64,000 bases of DNA from positions 186,001-250,000 of the forward strand of contig NC_134024.1 of the NCBI RefSeq assembly GCF_040712315.1. Reading direction: 5' to 3'. Shown here one piece after another: positions 1 through 11,436 of the stretch. The DNA comes from Castanea sativa (Eukaryota; Streptophyta; Magnoliopsida; Fagales; Fagaceae). The position numbers were made by a program, and so were the translations under genes. Position 1 is the first letter of the stretch, and every line of letters starts with the position of its first letter. Below the pieces are notes generated by a model that saw only the letters and a list, made by a program, of their open reading frames with translations, was not told the origin of the DNA and did no database searches.

Positions 1-1
1 A

Positions 2-454
2 TGTGAAGTTGAAGAGCTGAAGGAAGAGTTGCTAAATGCTTACTCCAAAATCAAGTTTCTTGAACTTGAAATAATTTAGGCAAATTTCAAAGTGGAACGC
101 ATCTCCACCAAGAATCTTGACAGCGTACTCTCTTCTCAAAAACCTTCAAACAATAAGACCAGTTTAGGCTATACCGATGAAGGAAGCTCAAGCAGCGAAC
201 CCAAGAAGGAAATGAAGTTCGTGTTGGCCAAGAATGTAGAGAAACCCAAAGTGGAGAAGCCCAAGGTTGAGATCCCTATTGTTGTAAAGAGAACCATTGG
301 TCCAAAACCAAAGGAAAAAGGGAAGTCATTACCCAAGACTTAAAAGGGACCTCAAGTGAAGCATTTTTGTCATCATTGTGGCGTGCGAAAGCACACAAGA
401 CCAAATTGCATCAAGCTTCAAGCTCTTAAGAAGGCTAACTCTCTACATGGTTAA
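2..454 (+). pseudogene. gag-like C-terminus with CCHC zinc knuckle (E1)
   Basis: One reading frame runs from base 2 to the TAA at 452, broken by in-frame TAG at 77 and TAA at 341. It encodes a helical acidic stretch, then a Lys/Pro-rich linker with the repeat EKPKVEKPKVE, then a zinc knuckle CHHCGVRKHTRPNC with the C-X2-C-X4-H-X4-C spacing of retroviral-type nucleocapsid proteins. The knuckle closely resembles the second one of E3 (CHHCDIAGHTRPNC) and that of E2 (CHHCGVIGHIRPQC). The expected role is binding element RNA in the virus-like particle; this is inferred from family. The N-terminal capsid part would lie before the window. Confidence 0.75.
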
Positions 455-1699
455 GATAACTCAAGAAGAATACCATAGGGAAATTAAGCTAAAGGAGAAA
501 ATGAGAGACAACTCACTGGAGATGTTATGGAAATGTTGAAAAACACTTCATCATGCCTAGTTAACTTTCATCTCGAGATTTGAAAGTTATGTCAGTCATA
601 CCCCTCTTTCTAAGGACCTCACCCAAAACACTTGTACAGTGTGGGTGAAGAATGATACTCATGCATGATCACTCACTATGTCCCTGCATTAATACTTCCA
701 ATGTTTTAGGGTCATAGTTTCATGCATCATAACATATTGTCATTGCTTCCGTCCTAGCATGTTTCTTTTATAGGTCTTTGTTTAGTTTACCTTGTTTTTG
801 TTGATCTTACTTTATTGATTTGTTTTTTAGTGTGCTGAAAAATTCAGAAACCCATAAAAAGTAAAAAATCTCAAAAAGTTTGATCGCTTGTGTTGTATAT
901 ATCACTTGTTGAGTTTGGCCTAGTACCTCCATACTAATGGCATAGTGCATTTACAAGCTTATCTTGTTATGTATGCACATTTTTTAAGTGTGAGCGACAT
1001 CTAGAAATCTACGTTTAATTGTTGTAAATATATCTTCAAGCTTGTCATGAATGATTAGTCAATAGTCTTACTTGATCTTGATACATGCATAAACTTGTAC
1101 CCATATATCTCCTCATATTTATTTTTATGTCAAAAAACTCTACAAACATCAATCTCTAAAAGAGAAAGAGCTGAAAAAGCCTTTCTTCGAAAACTAGTTT
1201 AACTAGGAAAATGTGGAGCAAAAATATATTCTAATGTATGGTGCCAAAGCCAAATGTTTATTCGTCCAAGAAATATAAAAAATTTCATGACATCGCTTCT
1301 CAAAAATTGAGTTGTAAAAATCAAAAGTATGAAAAATGGAAGCCAAATGAAAACCTTTCAATCAAATGTAAACACTTTGGTGGAGGATCATATATGTTCA
1401 TTTCTACTAGTGAGATAGGTCACTTGACTTTATGCTAGTTGTGTATGACTCGATTGAATTGATCATTGAAGTTTCATACTAGACTACGAACTAGTTCATA
1501 CTTGATTTACACACACAACACACAAGTCTAATGTTTAATAAATGCCTATTTCATTTGTGTGATTGTACGTGTTCAAATGTGATATGTGTATACTTAATTG
1601 CTAGATGATCAAACCCAAATAGATTTTTGAGTATTTTATTTGTTTTTTAAAGTGTTTTTGTGTATCACTTTTGTGTTTTAAGAGTTTTTCCAAAAAGCC

Positions 1700-1975
1700 A
1701 AATCTGTTTTGTTGAAAAACTCTATCAGAGGCATTTTCGTGAGTAAGTCGCGTGTAAGACATCTCACAGCCTATCCGCAAAAATGAGGAAGCTAATTTTC
1801 ATTTCTTCCAAAATTTTACACAGAGAATTTCACGACTTTCTCGCAACTCTTTTGTGAGATATAGCTTCCCGCAAAACTAATCCTATGCATTTGAGGCATT
1901 TCATGAGTAACTCGTGAGTACTTCGCAAGTAGCTTACCTGGGAAATGAGAGGGTTTTCAATTTTTAAAGGCCAAA
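1700..1975 (+). promoter_or_regulatory. Internal CpG motif cluster and TTTAAAGG box upstream of ORF2 (E1)
   Basis: This non-coding stretch is rich in variants of ctcgcgag, cgcaagta and cccgcaaaa. The same words occur in the E1 3' LTR at about 4790-4940. The cluster is followed by tttttaaagg at 1961-1970 and a C/T-rich stretch. E2 and E3 have the same order ahead of ORF2 or its place. A promoter role is inference. Confidence 0.4.
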
Positions 1976-2699
1976 CAGTGACAGTTTTTCAAAAACTCTA
2001 TTTTGCCTCCTCCGCACCTCTCTCAACCCAAAACTTTATTTTCTCCAAAATTTCAAAAACTTTATTTAACACTTTTTCATCATTGATTCCTTAGATTCTA
2101 GGATTTCTAGGGTAGGGTTATTTTGAAAGGGGTTGGGAAAATTTCAATTTCTTGTCAAATTTCTTGATTTTTCTTGATTGGGTTGTGTCCCATTGTGTTT
2201 GTGTTGGCCCCTAGTGGCATTTTAACATATATTTAGGCAAGTTTTTCATATGTTCATACATTGTTTCACATGTTAGTGTGATGTGTGCACTCTAAATGTT
2301 TGATAAAATGCATATATGGTGTTGTTGTTTTGGACTCCATTGAGTACAAATCTTTGGGGATTACCATGATTATTCATGTTTATCATGTTTTGATCATTAG
2401 TTTTGTGTTTTACGCACTTTACCCAATGAGTGTTTTGTCGTGCATTGCTCATGCATCTTACATACACACCACAAGCACACTTGATGCACACATTCTATCA
2501 CTTGACATGTTTTGCATTTCACTCATGCTATGTGAGTCTTGTTAAACCTTTAGCACTTAAAACATGATCTTGTGTCTATGTTTGCTTGTCTATTTTCATT
2601 TTTTAGGACAATTTGTTCGTGTTTATGGACTAACTTGTATCTAATCAAGTTTGTTACCATGTTTATGTTGGTTCCGTTTGCTTGTGTATTATTTTGCAA

Positions 2700-3890
2700 A
2701 TGTCTCATCAATCTTCACGTGGCAAGAAACCTGTGATTGATCTCACATCATCTCATGTATCAAAGAGGACTCGTCAATCAACGAAAGACTTTGACAACAA
2801 GAGGTTCAAGACTCTTTTGGACTCTCAATCCTTCTTCAACAATTTCAAGAATGCTCCTCCTATGGTGGAAAGGATTGTGAGATTCGACACCTTGGGATCA
2901 ACCTTCATCCCTAAGATCTTTACAGATAAGAATTGGGCAAGTTTGTTTGGTAACTTTGAGGATCCCATCGAAGAGTTGGTCAAAGAATTCTACTCGAATG
3001 CATGGTTCACTAGAGCTGAACTGAAGTGCTGGGTTTGAGGAAAAGATTTTGTCATTACTTTGGACTATCTAGCAAAGATTCTTCACATCAATCGTCTAGA
3101 AAATGTAGACAATTCCCCATATGATGACAGACTAGCACCAATGCTGCGATTCTTGACACTTTAGGAGCTGATCATGAAGTCTTCTTCATGGGCACTTCCA
3201 TTGGGACTGCAAAATTTTGGACCGAAGATGAAGACTCTCACATTGATCATGTCCTTTGACCTGTACCCTCTGTCCAACACAGATTTCATCAACCTCGAAC
3301 GAGCACAATTCCTATGTGATCTAATCAAAGGAGCTCAAATTGACATTTGTGCTCACATATTTCAGACCATGGGAAAAACAACAGGGAGATTAGTTGCAAG
3401 AATGTGTCTTCCCTTCTGTAGCCTTGCCATGAAGATCATGACTCTTAAGGGTGTCCGTCCTCCAAAAAAAGGAACAACCCTGCCTCGTCAACGACCAATC
3501 TCATTGATCTCTCTTCAAATGAGCAAGGGTCACTCATCTATTGAAAAGGCAAAGAAAAGTCCTCCTAAGCCTCCAAAGAGCGAATCCTGCCAACATGCCA
3601 CTCCTACTAAATAGAGATTAGCTGCTCCTACTGTCCCTATGCAACCCAAGACAGCATCTCCTCACATTCTCGAGCCTCAGTCTACCAGCACTCAACCGAG
3701 ACCATCTAGCTCTCATCCATATAGGTTGACGACCTTGATTGAGGGGTTGCATGAGCGCATTTATGGACTTGATAATGTCATATACTCTACCAACAAACAT
3801 GTTCAGATTCGTCTAACCACCATTGAGACATAGTTGGATGGGATTCAGGGCAAGCTAGAGGAGAGCCTTTAGCTATTCTTGCTAAAAAGG
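2700..3890 (+). pseudogene. ORF2, putative plant transposon protein domain type (E1)
   Basis: A single frame starts at the ATG at 2700 and runs to about 3890 with five in-frame stops: TGA 3036, TAG 3162, TAG 3612, TAG 3831 and TAG 3870. The segment ELVKEFYSNAWFT followed by a stop and GKDFVITLDYLAKILHI matches the core of the putative plant transposon protein family (FYSN, then RGK, then an L..IL. helix). The C-terminal third is Pro/Ser/Lys-rich, then a short helical segment. Function is unknown; the family is common in plant retroelement-like repeats. Four stops are TAG where CAG (Gln) fits, and the TGA sits where relatives have Arg, so C-to-T decay explains them. Start choice: first ATG of the conserved frame, preceded by ttttgcaa, possibly a decayed splice acceptor. 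Confidence 0.65.
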
Positions 3891-5212
3891 GGGAGAGCAC
3901 TTAATGTGAATATTTTGACTATAGCATATAGTAAGGGGGAGAGCATCACATGGAAAGAAGGTGTGCATATTGAAAGGGGGAGATCAGTGGGCTTAAAAAG
4001 AGGAAGCTAACCTACATCCACACACACTTTTGAATAGTCTAACCATTGTTTGACTAGTCTAGTTTATGTTTTATGCTTTTACAGCTTTTGTTATTGACAG
4101 TGCTTTATTTAAAGTTTTCAAGTACTTTAGTTTAAAACATATTTTTCTTTAGTACTTTTTGTATCTTGGTTTTTATAGCCATTTCTTGATGCTTGTAGGT
4201 ATCTATTGCTTCTTGCCTTAGTTTCTTTAATGCATCATGTGGTTTGTTGTACATGTAAATGATTTTAGCATTGCTCTTAATTGTATTGCTTGTCCAGATG
4301 ATCATTTACTAGTTAAATGTTCATTGTGGTCTTTTCCGAATGACTGTTCATGTTTGATCAAGTTATTCCTTATATTCACATTTCTTTTGGTATCTTGATC
4401 CCATTTTATTTGTTCATTATACATGCCTTGTGTTCTACTTATCTCGCGCTTAATGAAGTTTATTTGTTATGTGCAAGTGTTTTAGGATATATGTGTTTAT
4501 GGTTCAAGTGCTTCACAGCTTTTAGATTTAGGCGTGAGTGAGTTTTTCCTATGTTCTCAAACTTACGTTTAAGTCTAGAGTCTGTTAAGAGGTTTTGTCA
4601 CAGAATAGCCAAAGAGGGAGATTGTAAAGTTGTGATTTTCAACTATCTTGTGTTGGCATTAATTCCGTGCCAAATTTTATTGTAATTTCTTCAATCATTT
4701 TCCGTGTATGTATGTGGGTTTATTTGTAAGGGATGAGTGTGAGAGATTAGTGAAGAATCAAGCTTCAAAAGATGAATCAGCAGAATTTGTGACTAGCTCG
4801 CAAGTAACTCGCGAGAAGCAACCCGCGAAAAGGCCATGTGTGAAACACATGACTGGAAGTTGAAGATTCATGTCAGGCTATTAAGTTCGCAAGTATTTTG
4901 CAAGAAGGGCCATCCTGCGATGTACCCACGAAACTTTTTTTTTGGCAAAAAGTTAAGTTGATTTACCAAATTTTTTACCCACACTATAAATACCCTCATT
5001 GCACACAAATTGTAATGAGTGCTTTTTAGAGAGAAAACCCTAGCAAATACACTTGAGAGTTAGAGATTGTTATATCCAAAATCATCTACACATTTTCTTG
5101 TGGTTTTCCTCAACTCCTACCTCTCCATCTCTAGATCCTTGAGAGGCTGTTAGCCTAAACACTTACCATGCCCATCCTAAGTGTTAAGTGAGATTTTGGT
5201 GTTGTTGGGAAG

Positions 5213-6566
5213 TGATGAGAATGAAAAATGTCATATTTTTCTCCCTTAATGTTCAGTCTTCTACACTCATTTGGTGCCTAAATGTACTCATTATTCTTAT
5301 ATTTTGATTTAGGATGCAAATAGAGGCGTTTTGTGCAAAACGAAGTTAATTGGGCGATTCTGGACAACTTTGACATCGCTTCGTAATCTGGGCATAACTC
5401 TCTCATCCAAGCTTTGATTTAGATGATTCAAAATGCTATGAAACACCAAGACAAGGTTGCACTGCTAATGTTCTGGAATGTTCCTTTGCCTGAAATTCTA
5501 ATACCTGATGCGGTTTATTTTCAGAAGCTTCTAGATCTGGTGCACAAAAATTCCAACTAAAAAACACCACTTTCCTAGTTATATTAGGACTTTGTTTTAT
5601 TTTAATATTTTTCTTAATTAGTCAGATTTTGATATTATTATTTAGAATATTTTTAGGAGATTTTGTAGCCTTGGGAAAGGGGGAATTAACGTGTAAAAGA
5701 GGGGAGGAGAAATCAAATTGGACAGACACGCCTCTCTCTCCCCTATTCTCTAATTTTCGCCTTCGAGTTTTCTGTCATGGCACGGCTTGGCTAAACTTTT
5801 ATACTTGGTTGAAGGAAACGAAAGTTTCGGAATCAATAAAACCATGAGATCTAATTTGTTTTTACTATTCAATTTTATGCTTTGAGTATCAGATGTTCTT
5901 CTATACTTATTTTCATGATTGTCTCGTTTAATTACTAGGAGGCTTGCTAGATTATTATTTGTTGCAATCTATTGCTAGGTTAGATATCAAATCCGTAATT
6001 GTTTGATCTCTCTGATTTGTGAAGCAATCAAGATTTAATGATTTGCTGCGTCAGAAATTATTAGATCTTAGGAAGAACGCTCGACTAAATTAAATACAAC
6101 CACTTGTGCTTGTGTTGTTTAGTTTCATCGATCTCTCTAATTCTTAATGCTGTTACTAGATTAAACCTTTAGCGTTTGTCTTGGGTTGTTTAGTAGTTAG
6201 GGTTTATTAGATCACTTGTTTTCTAATTAACTGTGACTAAGGAGAGATAGGAAAATAGTTCCAACGGTGAATATTCAAAGTGTGAATTGATATATACTTG
6301 CATTGATGATCAGTTGTAAAATTCCGGTGGTGGATGTTGACTTAGACCAAGGTTTGTTCCTTTGATTGATTTCGATATTTTAATTTGAATTGTTCCTTAG
6401 TTGTTTTTCTTAAAATTGTTTTCATTATACTCAAACCCCTCCTCTTTTTGTTCACGTAGCATAAAACTAAGCTAGATACTCTCCATGGGAACAATCCTTA
6501 CTCGCACTGCTACATATATTTTTAGGAGTATAGGTTTTATTTTTGGTTGCTTGGGACAGCACACTA
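5213..6566 (+). mobile_element. Solo LTR nested in the E1 LTR, probably Ty3/gypsy type
   Basis: The 1354-bp insertion starts TGATGAGAATG and ends CAGCACACTA, flanked by the 5-bp direct repeat ggaag (5208-5212 and 6567-6571). The TGATGAG start is like many plant Ty3/gypsy (Athila/Tat-type) LTRs. No coding capacity is seen. The ends are TG...TA rather than TG...CA, so one end base may have mutated. Superfamily is inferred from the start sequence only. Confidence 0.65.
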
Positions 6567-6634
6567 GGAAGCATTAGAAGGAGCCATTTAGTGGCAGATA
6601 CAATCAGGCTAAATTGTGGGATCCGAAAAGTTAG

Positions 6635-6906
6635 AGAAGACAAGATTTCGAGAAGTCTGTTAGTAGCAGGAGCTTGGAGGGCTTAAGTACATAGGGTAGA
6701 ATAGGCTTAAAGGGTCTTTTGTTATTCGTATACTCCAACTTTATTTTCTAGTGGATCGTTTTCGACTTGGAGAAGACAAGACTCCGAGAAGTCTGTTGGT
6801 AGCAGGAGCTTGGAAGGCTCAAGTACATAGGGTAGAATAGGCTTAAAGGGTCTTTTGTTATTCGTATACCCCAACTTTATTTTCTAGTGGATCGATTTTG
6901 ACTTGG
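6635..6906 (+). repeat. 136-bp tandem duplication inside the E1 LTR
   Basis: 6635-6770 and 6771-6906 are near-identical copies beginning agaagacaag and ending gacttgg. E2 LTRs have a single copy, so this is a local duplication in E1. Confidence 0.85.
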
Positions 6907-7335
6907 AGGGTCACGGAGAGGTTTTTCGCCGAGTTCTTCGGTTTCCTCTTTGATAACATATCTTGGTGTTATCTTGTGTTTACATCTCTCTTTCCTACTC
7001 TTTAAACTTTCATTTAATTGTTTATTGTGGATCGATATGACTTAGAGTAATGTTATCGGTTCATAGCGCTTATTTTCTCTTGTTCCGCACTTAGTTTAAG
7101 TTAGAATAAAAGCAATTTAACTGTATTTTTTAATTGGGTGTCTAAACAAGCTCTTCTAGTGATTATATCAGTAGATTCACAACCACTTCTATTGTTCCAA
7201 AAAAATTAACAGAATCTTAACTAGTATACCATGATGTAGTTATATGCATGCATATTATGATATATTCTCATAGCTAATTATATGCTTCATGGTATATGAA
7301 AGAAGCTTATCATTTTTGAAATTCATGGAAATTAC

Positions 7336-7817
7336 CTATTTCGTAGATTCCAACCGGAGATACCAGCCACTTCTCTTAAAATAGCTCTCCATGTTTCCAC
7401 CTTCTTTATGTTATCCTTAAAGCGTTCCTGGTGATCAACAAATGCTTGTTTAAAAGTTCCTGTTTGTTTCCGTACGTCAGTTGGGTCAACATCATAAAAA
7501 AGTGGCAAAATTGTCAGTCCCATTTCTTCCCTGCATTTCATAATCTTGGCAAGCTCATCCAAGCACCACGTAGAAGATGCATAGTTTTTGGAGAGAATGA
7601 TGATAGCAAATTGTGATTCTTCTATTGCTTTAAAGAGCTCAGAATCAATCGATTCTCCTCTCTCAAGTGTTTCTTCATCCATAAATGTAAAAATGCCATT
7701 TTGTTGCAAAGCAAAAAATAGATGGTCGGTAAAAGTTTTACGAGTATCCTCACCCCTGAAATTAAGAAATACATCATATTTCCATGGTGACGGTGAAGAC
7801 TCTCTTTTACACTTCAT
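7336..7817 (-). CDS. TIR-domain exon of a TNL immune receptor (lone first exon)
   Basis: The exon encodes about 160 residues from ATG 7817: a short leader MKCKRESSPSP, then a full TIR domain with WKYDVFLNFRGEDTR, an SKNYASSTWCLDEL motif with the Glu (residue 88) that aligns with the TIR NADase catalytic glutamate, and a YDVDPTDVRKQTG motif. It ends at a splice donor (aatag|gtaat) in phase 2, exactly like exon 1 of the TNL at 32648-37849, so it is a first exon and not a solo TIR gene by design. The ATG follows a good acceptor (aacag at 7823-7827). The intron runs only about 165 bp before the E1 LTR (7170). No NB-ARC or LRR exon follows in this window; they may lie beyond E1, before base 1, or be lost. 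An isolated exon could read through into a TIR-only protein. Confidence 0.8.
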
Positions 7818-8038
7818 TGAAGCTGTTGGAAATTCAGATAAAAAAAAGTACAACCAATTAAAAGTAAAGAAAAGGCAGTGAAACGGTAATAATAAATAGA
7901 GATGATTGTGTTTGTGTGTTAAAACTTAAAAGTGAACTTACCCATTTGTAAGAAGGAATTACAGCAGTGATGGTCTCCAAAACCTCCTGAAAACACTCCA
8001 GTTTTGGACAATCCAACTACTCCTGTTTCGCTTCTTTT

Positions 8039-8071
<33 letters not shown>

Positions 8072-8700
8072 CCAAAGAAGGGACGACTGAAAATTATTTA
8101 ACTATAGGAAATGAGACAATGATAATTTAATAGATTTTCTTTTTTAAAAAAAAGACTACGGAATTTAAGCAAACTTTTGTTTGGAGCTTTATTCATTCAT
8201 TTCATTGGTAATGAGAAAACCAACTCGAGATTCAAACCTTGAAACAAACAAAAGTTGAAACTCATGCTTTACGGAAATTAGGAAGAAGAAAACAATTTGA
8301 TATGGATTTTTCATTTCAAGAAAAAAAAATGAAAGGAAGGAAATAAAAGGGATGAATAAGTGTGAAAAATGACAACTTACAGAATTGGAAATTGAAATTA
8401 GAGAAGAGTAGTACTGATTGTTCGTAATGCTCGAAACCCACTTGAAACAAAGCCGGATCCAATTGATATTTATAGGCTGTTTAATAAAGGATTGTACTCT
8501 GTTCTTTCTTTCTCCGTGTGTTTGTGTTCACAATTTTACATCCCCTGTTTTCAGTCAAATGCCTTTTCCTAGTTTCAGTTGCCTTTTCCCATTGCTTTTT
8601 TTTTTAGAGACAGAGTAGTTTCGTGGTAACCAGCTATGAATATGAAGCTCTGTTTAGATTTCCTTTTTCACTCAGATGTGGAGGGCGTACTGCGTATGAG
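7818..8700 (-). promoter_or_regulatory. 5' UTR with leader intron and upstream region of the lone TIR gene
   Basis: On the minus strand a donor atggGTAAGTTC (GT at 7941-7940) pairs with the acceptor at 7823-7824, giving a 119-bp leader intron. The second TNL has a leader intron in the same place. Upstream, ccctgttttcagtcaa near 8548 matches the TNL2 upstream region (about 38038-38054), showing shared promoter ancestry. No other gene is seen in this stretch; it also holds poly-T tracts near 8030 and 8600. Confidence 0.5.
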
Positions 8701-8856
8701 AATTGAAGAACTTTTTTATTTAGCTAAAATTTATGGTAAAAAATAAAAATTATCATTAGATTTTGCAATACTATCAAAACTCTTTAAAGAGTACAAAGGT
8801 CACATAAAGCCATTAGAAAATTTGTTTGCACTTGCTTTCATCTCCATTTTTTTTTA

Positions 8857-9252
8857 GGGTAATTTGCAAATTACACCCCTAAAGTTTGGGGGTGATTGGA
8901 TTTTACACCTTGAAGTTTCAGAATTTGGATTTTAACCCCTAACGTTTAGGGGTGTTTGGATTTTACACCTTGATGTTTCAGAATTTGGATTTTACCTCCT
9001 TATATTTTAGGGGTGTTTAGATTTTACTCCCTAAAGTTTTGGGGTGTTTGAATTTTACTTCCTAAAGTTTCATAATTTGGGAGTGTAAAATCCAAGCACT
9101 ACTAAACTTTAGAGGGTAAAATCTAAATTTTGAAACGTTAGGGTATAAAATCCAAACACCCTAAACTTAAGGGGTAAAATCCAAATTCTAAAGTTTCAGA
9201 GTGTAAAATCCAAATACCTCCAAACTTTAGGGGTGCAATTTGCAATTTACCC
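8857..9252. mobile_element. Fold-back (long terminal inverted repeat) MITE
   Basis: The left arm starts gggtaatttgcaaattacac and the right arm ends with the near-exact inverse (gcaatttgcaatttaccc). The arms consist of repeated units of the type taaagtttgggggtgtttgg / ggattttacacc, inverted about the middle near 9060. There is no coding capacity. Such fold-back elements are often Mutator-like; target duplications cannot be resolved in the flanking T-run. Confidence 0.75.
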
Positions 9253-9673
9253 TTTTATTTATATAAACTTCCTTCTTCATTTTTAATTGTTATTTATTTA
9301 TTTAATTTTAATTGTTATTTTTCTATTAGGGTTATTCTGAAACTTTTTATGTATATAATGTGTTTGAGTAAATATGTGTTAGTTAAAATTCACATTAAAT
9401 GATAATGAAAATAGTGTGTGATTATTGTAATATAATTTGATCCAAACTTGTAAACTTTAAGTTTTTAAATAAAATGGTGTACTTTAACTTTATATTATAT
9501 TTCAATGCTAAATCGGAATCTGTTATATCTCTTATTCATCTGTTAAATCAGAATCTGTTATATTTCTTTGGTGGTTAGTCAAGTGCACTTTTTCCAGTCC
9601 CCCCGTTTCTTACACCTTTGCTTTATTGTTTTTTTTTTAATTATTATTATTTAAATCAATAGAGGTGGACTAA
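9253..9673. other. AT-rich spacer
   Basis: No gene or clear repeat structure is seen. It contains two copies of gaatctgttatat(c/t)tct near 9516 and 9551. Confidence 0.5.
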
Positions 9674-10145
9674 GAGCATTCTCATCAAGTGTGTCAAATG
9701 CCAAATATTTGGCATTTGACATACCAAGCACCAAAAAACCCCTCTCATGAGATGTTCCAAATCTTATAATTTTTACCACATGTGAACAGTATTATTCCAT
9801 TTAGAATGGTACGGATTTAGAATGCTAAAAATAAGGTTTTTTTATTCATTTCTCTCTCATCCTTTGTGACTTTCTTCTTCTCTCTCTTTCTGTTTCTTTT
9901 TCTTCTATCTTTCTTCGCCACTCTTTCATCTCTGTCACTCTCTTTTCTTCTTCCTCTTTTCTTCTTCTTTCTCCAAAAGCTTCACCTCTCTCTTTTTTTC
10001 TTTTTCTTTTTTTCTTTTTCTTTTTTTCTCTCTTTTTTTCCTTTTTCTTTTTTCTATCACTTTCTTTGCACTTCTCTGTCTCTTTTTTTTTTTTTTTTTT
10101 TTTCTGGTCATTCTCTCTCTCTTTCTTCTTTTTTCTCCGCATAAA
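9674..10145. mobile_element. Truncated TIR element (GAGCATT family) with long pyrimidine tract
   Basis: It begins (TAA)GAGCATTCTCATCAAG, then caaatgccaaatatttggca, then a 300-bp C/T-only tract (9840-10140). The inverse order is found at the right end of the element at 30690-31640 (caaacgccaaatatttg, gtgctc), so both belong to one non-autonomous family. The other terminus is not found, so this copy is cut off near 10145. Charged ORFs over the tract are composition artefacts. Confidence 0.5.
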
Positions 10146-10701
10146 CCGTTGCCTTTGAGATCGGCCATTTCCGTGGAGTTTGGAAATTTATTCCTTCTCC
10201 CATTATTTGTTTTAGAGCTTTAGCTTGGCACTTACTCCTTTCCTTTATTGCTTTTTTCTTTTTCTTTTTCTTTTTTAAATCGATGGAGGAGGACAGGGTA
10301 GTTTCCTTTATTGCTTTTTCTTTTTCCTTTTCTTTTTTGACTACGAACCTCTGCTTAAATTTCTTTAAGAAATATCTATTACATTCACCTATTTAAATAC
10401 AAAGTACACACATTCAATTTTTTGAACTAAAATTGTGACTTGAAATAATTGAAAATTGTAACTTTCTGTGCAAAAGTGGCAATTGTGTGAATCGTGTGTT
10501 TACGTGTGTGACATAGACATTTTCGGATGCAGTGGGGCATATCACGTTTGAGATATTTTCATTAAAGAGAAAGTTTCCTTCCTAATCTCCTTGTTTAGAA
10601 AATTGAACAAAAAAAAAAATACATTTTTATTTAGCTAAAATTTATGGTAAAATACAAAAATTATCATCAAAACTTTTAACAATACAAACAAATGAAAGTT
10701 C

Positions 10702-10730
10702 TATCTTAATCATTGATAATGATTAAGATA
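10702..10730. repeat. 29-bp perfect hairpin
   Basis: Two 13-bp arms (tatcttaatcatt and its inverse) flank a 3-bp loop. An extra direct copy of atcttaatcatt lies about 40 bp downstream. Confidence 0.6.
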
Positions 10731-10740
10731 ATGATTCCCC

Positions 10741-11010
10741 CCACTATCTTAATCATTTCCTGTAAAGAAAGAGACTCACACAGATGGAATGAAAATTCTT
10801 GTATTACTTCAATATCAGAGTACAAGATAATTAGTTAACTATATCAATATATAGCATAACAGAGCAACAAGAAAAAGGCGCCAAAACAGCAAAAATAACT
10901 AACTCCTAACAACTTAACTAACAATCCAATTCAAATAATCAGTGCTTGACAGCTGGACTTCCTAACAGACTTCTTTCTTTCCTTCACACGTGCTAACTGC
11001 GCTGAATTAG
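10741..11010 (-). repeat. Possible LTR remnant (copia-like), minus strand
   Basis: Read on the minus strand it resembles the R/U5 end of plant copia LTRs (tatataaattg-like TATA region, then poly-A-like catt/aagaattttcattccatct). No internal domain is attached. Weakly supported. Confidence 0.25.
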
Positions 11011-11204
11011 TTGATGTCGTTTTCTTCTTTCTTTTGTCTTTTTCTTCACTCTGTCGTTTAGCCACAACTTCAGCTTTAACATTTCCTTCATCTTTTTTTT
11101 TTTAACCTTTTTTTAGAATTATAAATAAATAAATAACTAAAATGGACAGAGTAATTTCGTGGTGACCAATGATGGAGCTTATAATTAAAATTTCATTAAG
11201 ATGT

Positions 11205-11436
11205 AAACACGTGGCAATAATTTGATATATATCCAAATCCCAATGAATTTAGTGTACAAAATCTAAGCCAATTCCTTTGCATAGAAGTTTCATTCTTAGT
11301 CCCCTCATTTGGACTTGGGAAAACACGTGGCAATAATTTGATATATATCCAAATCCCAATGAATTTAGTGTACAGAATCTAAGCCAATTCCTTTGCATAG
11401 AAGTTTCATTCTTAGTCCCCTCATTTGGACTTGGGA
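11205..11436. repeat. 116-bp tandem duplication, nearly identical
   Basis: 11205-11320 and 11321-11436 both start aaacacgtggcaataatttg and differ at one base that I can see (tgtacaaaa versus tgtacagaa). Each unit holds a G-box-like cacgtg. No gene is near enough to assign a role. Confidence 0.9.

Larger units (their letters stand above)
1..7170 (+). mobile_element. E1: pol-less LTR retroelement, LTR family B, 5' end outside window
   Basis: The order is gag tail (2-454), long non-coding spacer, ORF2 (2700-3890), spacer, purine-rich tract (about 4611-4622) and a 3' LTR from 4623. No protease, integrase, reverse transcriptase or RNase H frame is seen between gag and the LTR. The spacer at about 880-1100 matches the spacer of E2 at about 44345-44560, for example the phrase gagtttggcctagtacct, so E1 and E2 belong together. 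The start lies before base 1. Both frames carry nonsense codons, so this copy cannot make its proteins. The 3' end is placed at 7170 from the end of LTR similarity and could be off by a few tens of bases. Confidence 0.8.
4623..7170 (+). repeat. 3' LTR of E1 (family B), split by a nested solo LTR
   Basis: It begins TGTAAAGTTGTG directly after a gagggagat polypurine tract, as in the E2 3' LTR (TGTAAACTTGTG after gggggagat). It contains a CpG-rich block (about 4790-4940), a TATA-like ctataaataccc near 4983, and downstream blocks shared with E2 LTRs, such as gagaggtttttcgccgag and gcacttagtttaagtt. Removing 5213-6566 and one target copy restores continuous similarity to the other family B LTRs (ttgggaag joined to cattag). 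Confidence 0.8.

Noticed and set aside
2273..2545. Overlapping ORFs on both strands
   Set aside because: They lie in the non-coding E1 spacer, which is shared with E2 as DNA and not as protein.
7818..7853. Longer TIR start at 7853
   Set aside because: It falls in the leader intron ending at the acceptor 7823.
9846..10168. ORFs on both strands rich in Lys/Glu/Arg or Phe/Leu/Ser
   Set aside because: They follow from the long pyrimidine tract of a truncated TIR element; no domain or start context.
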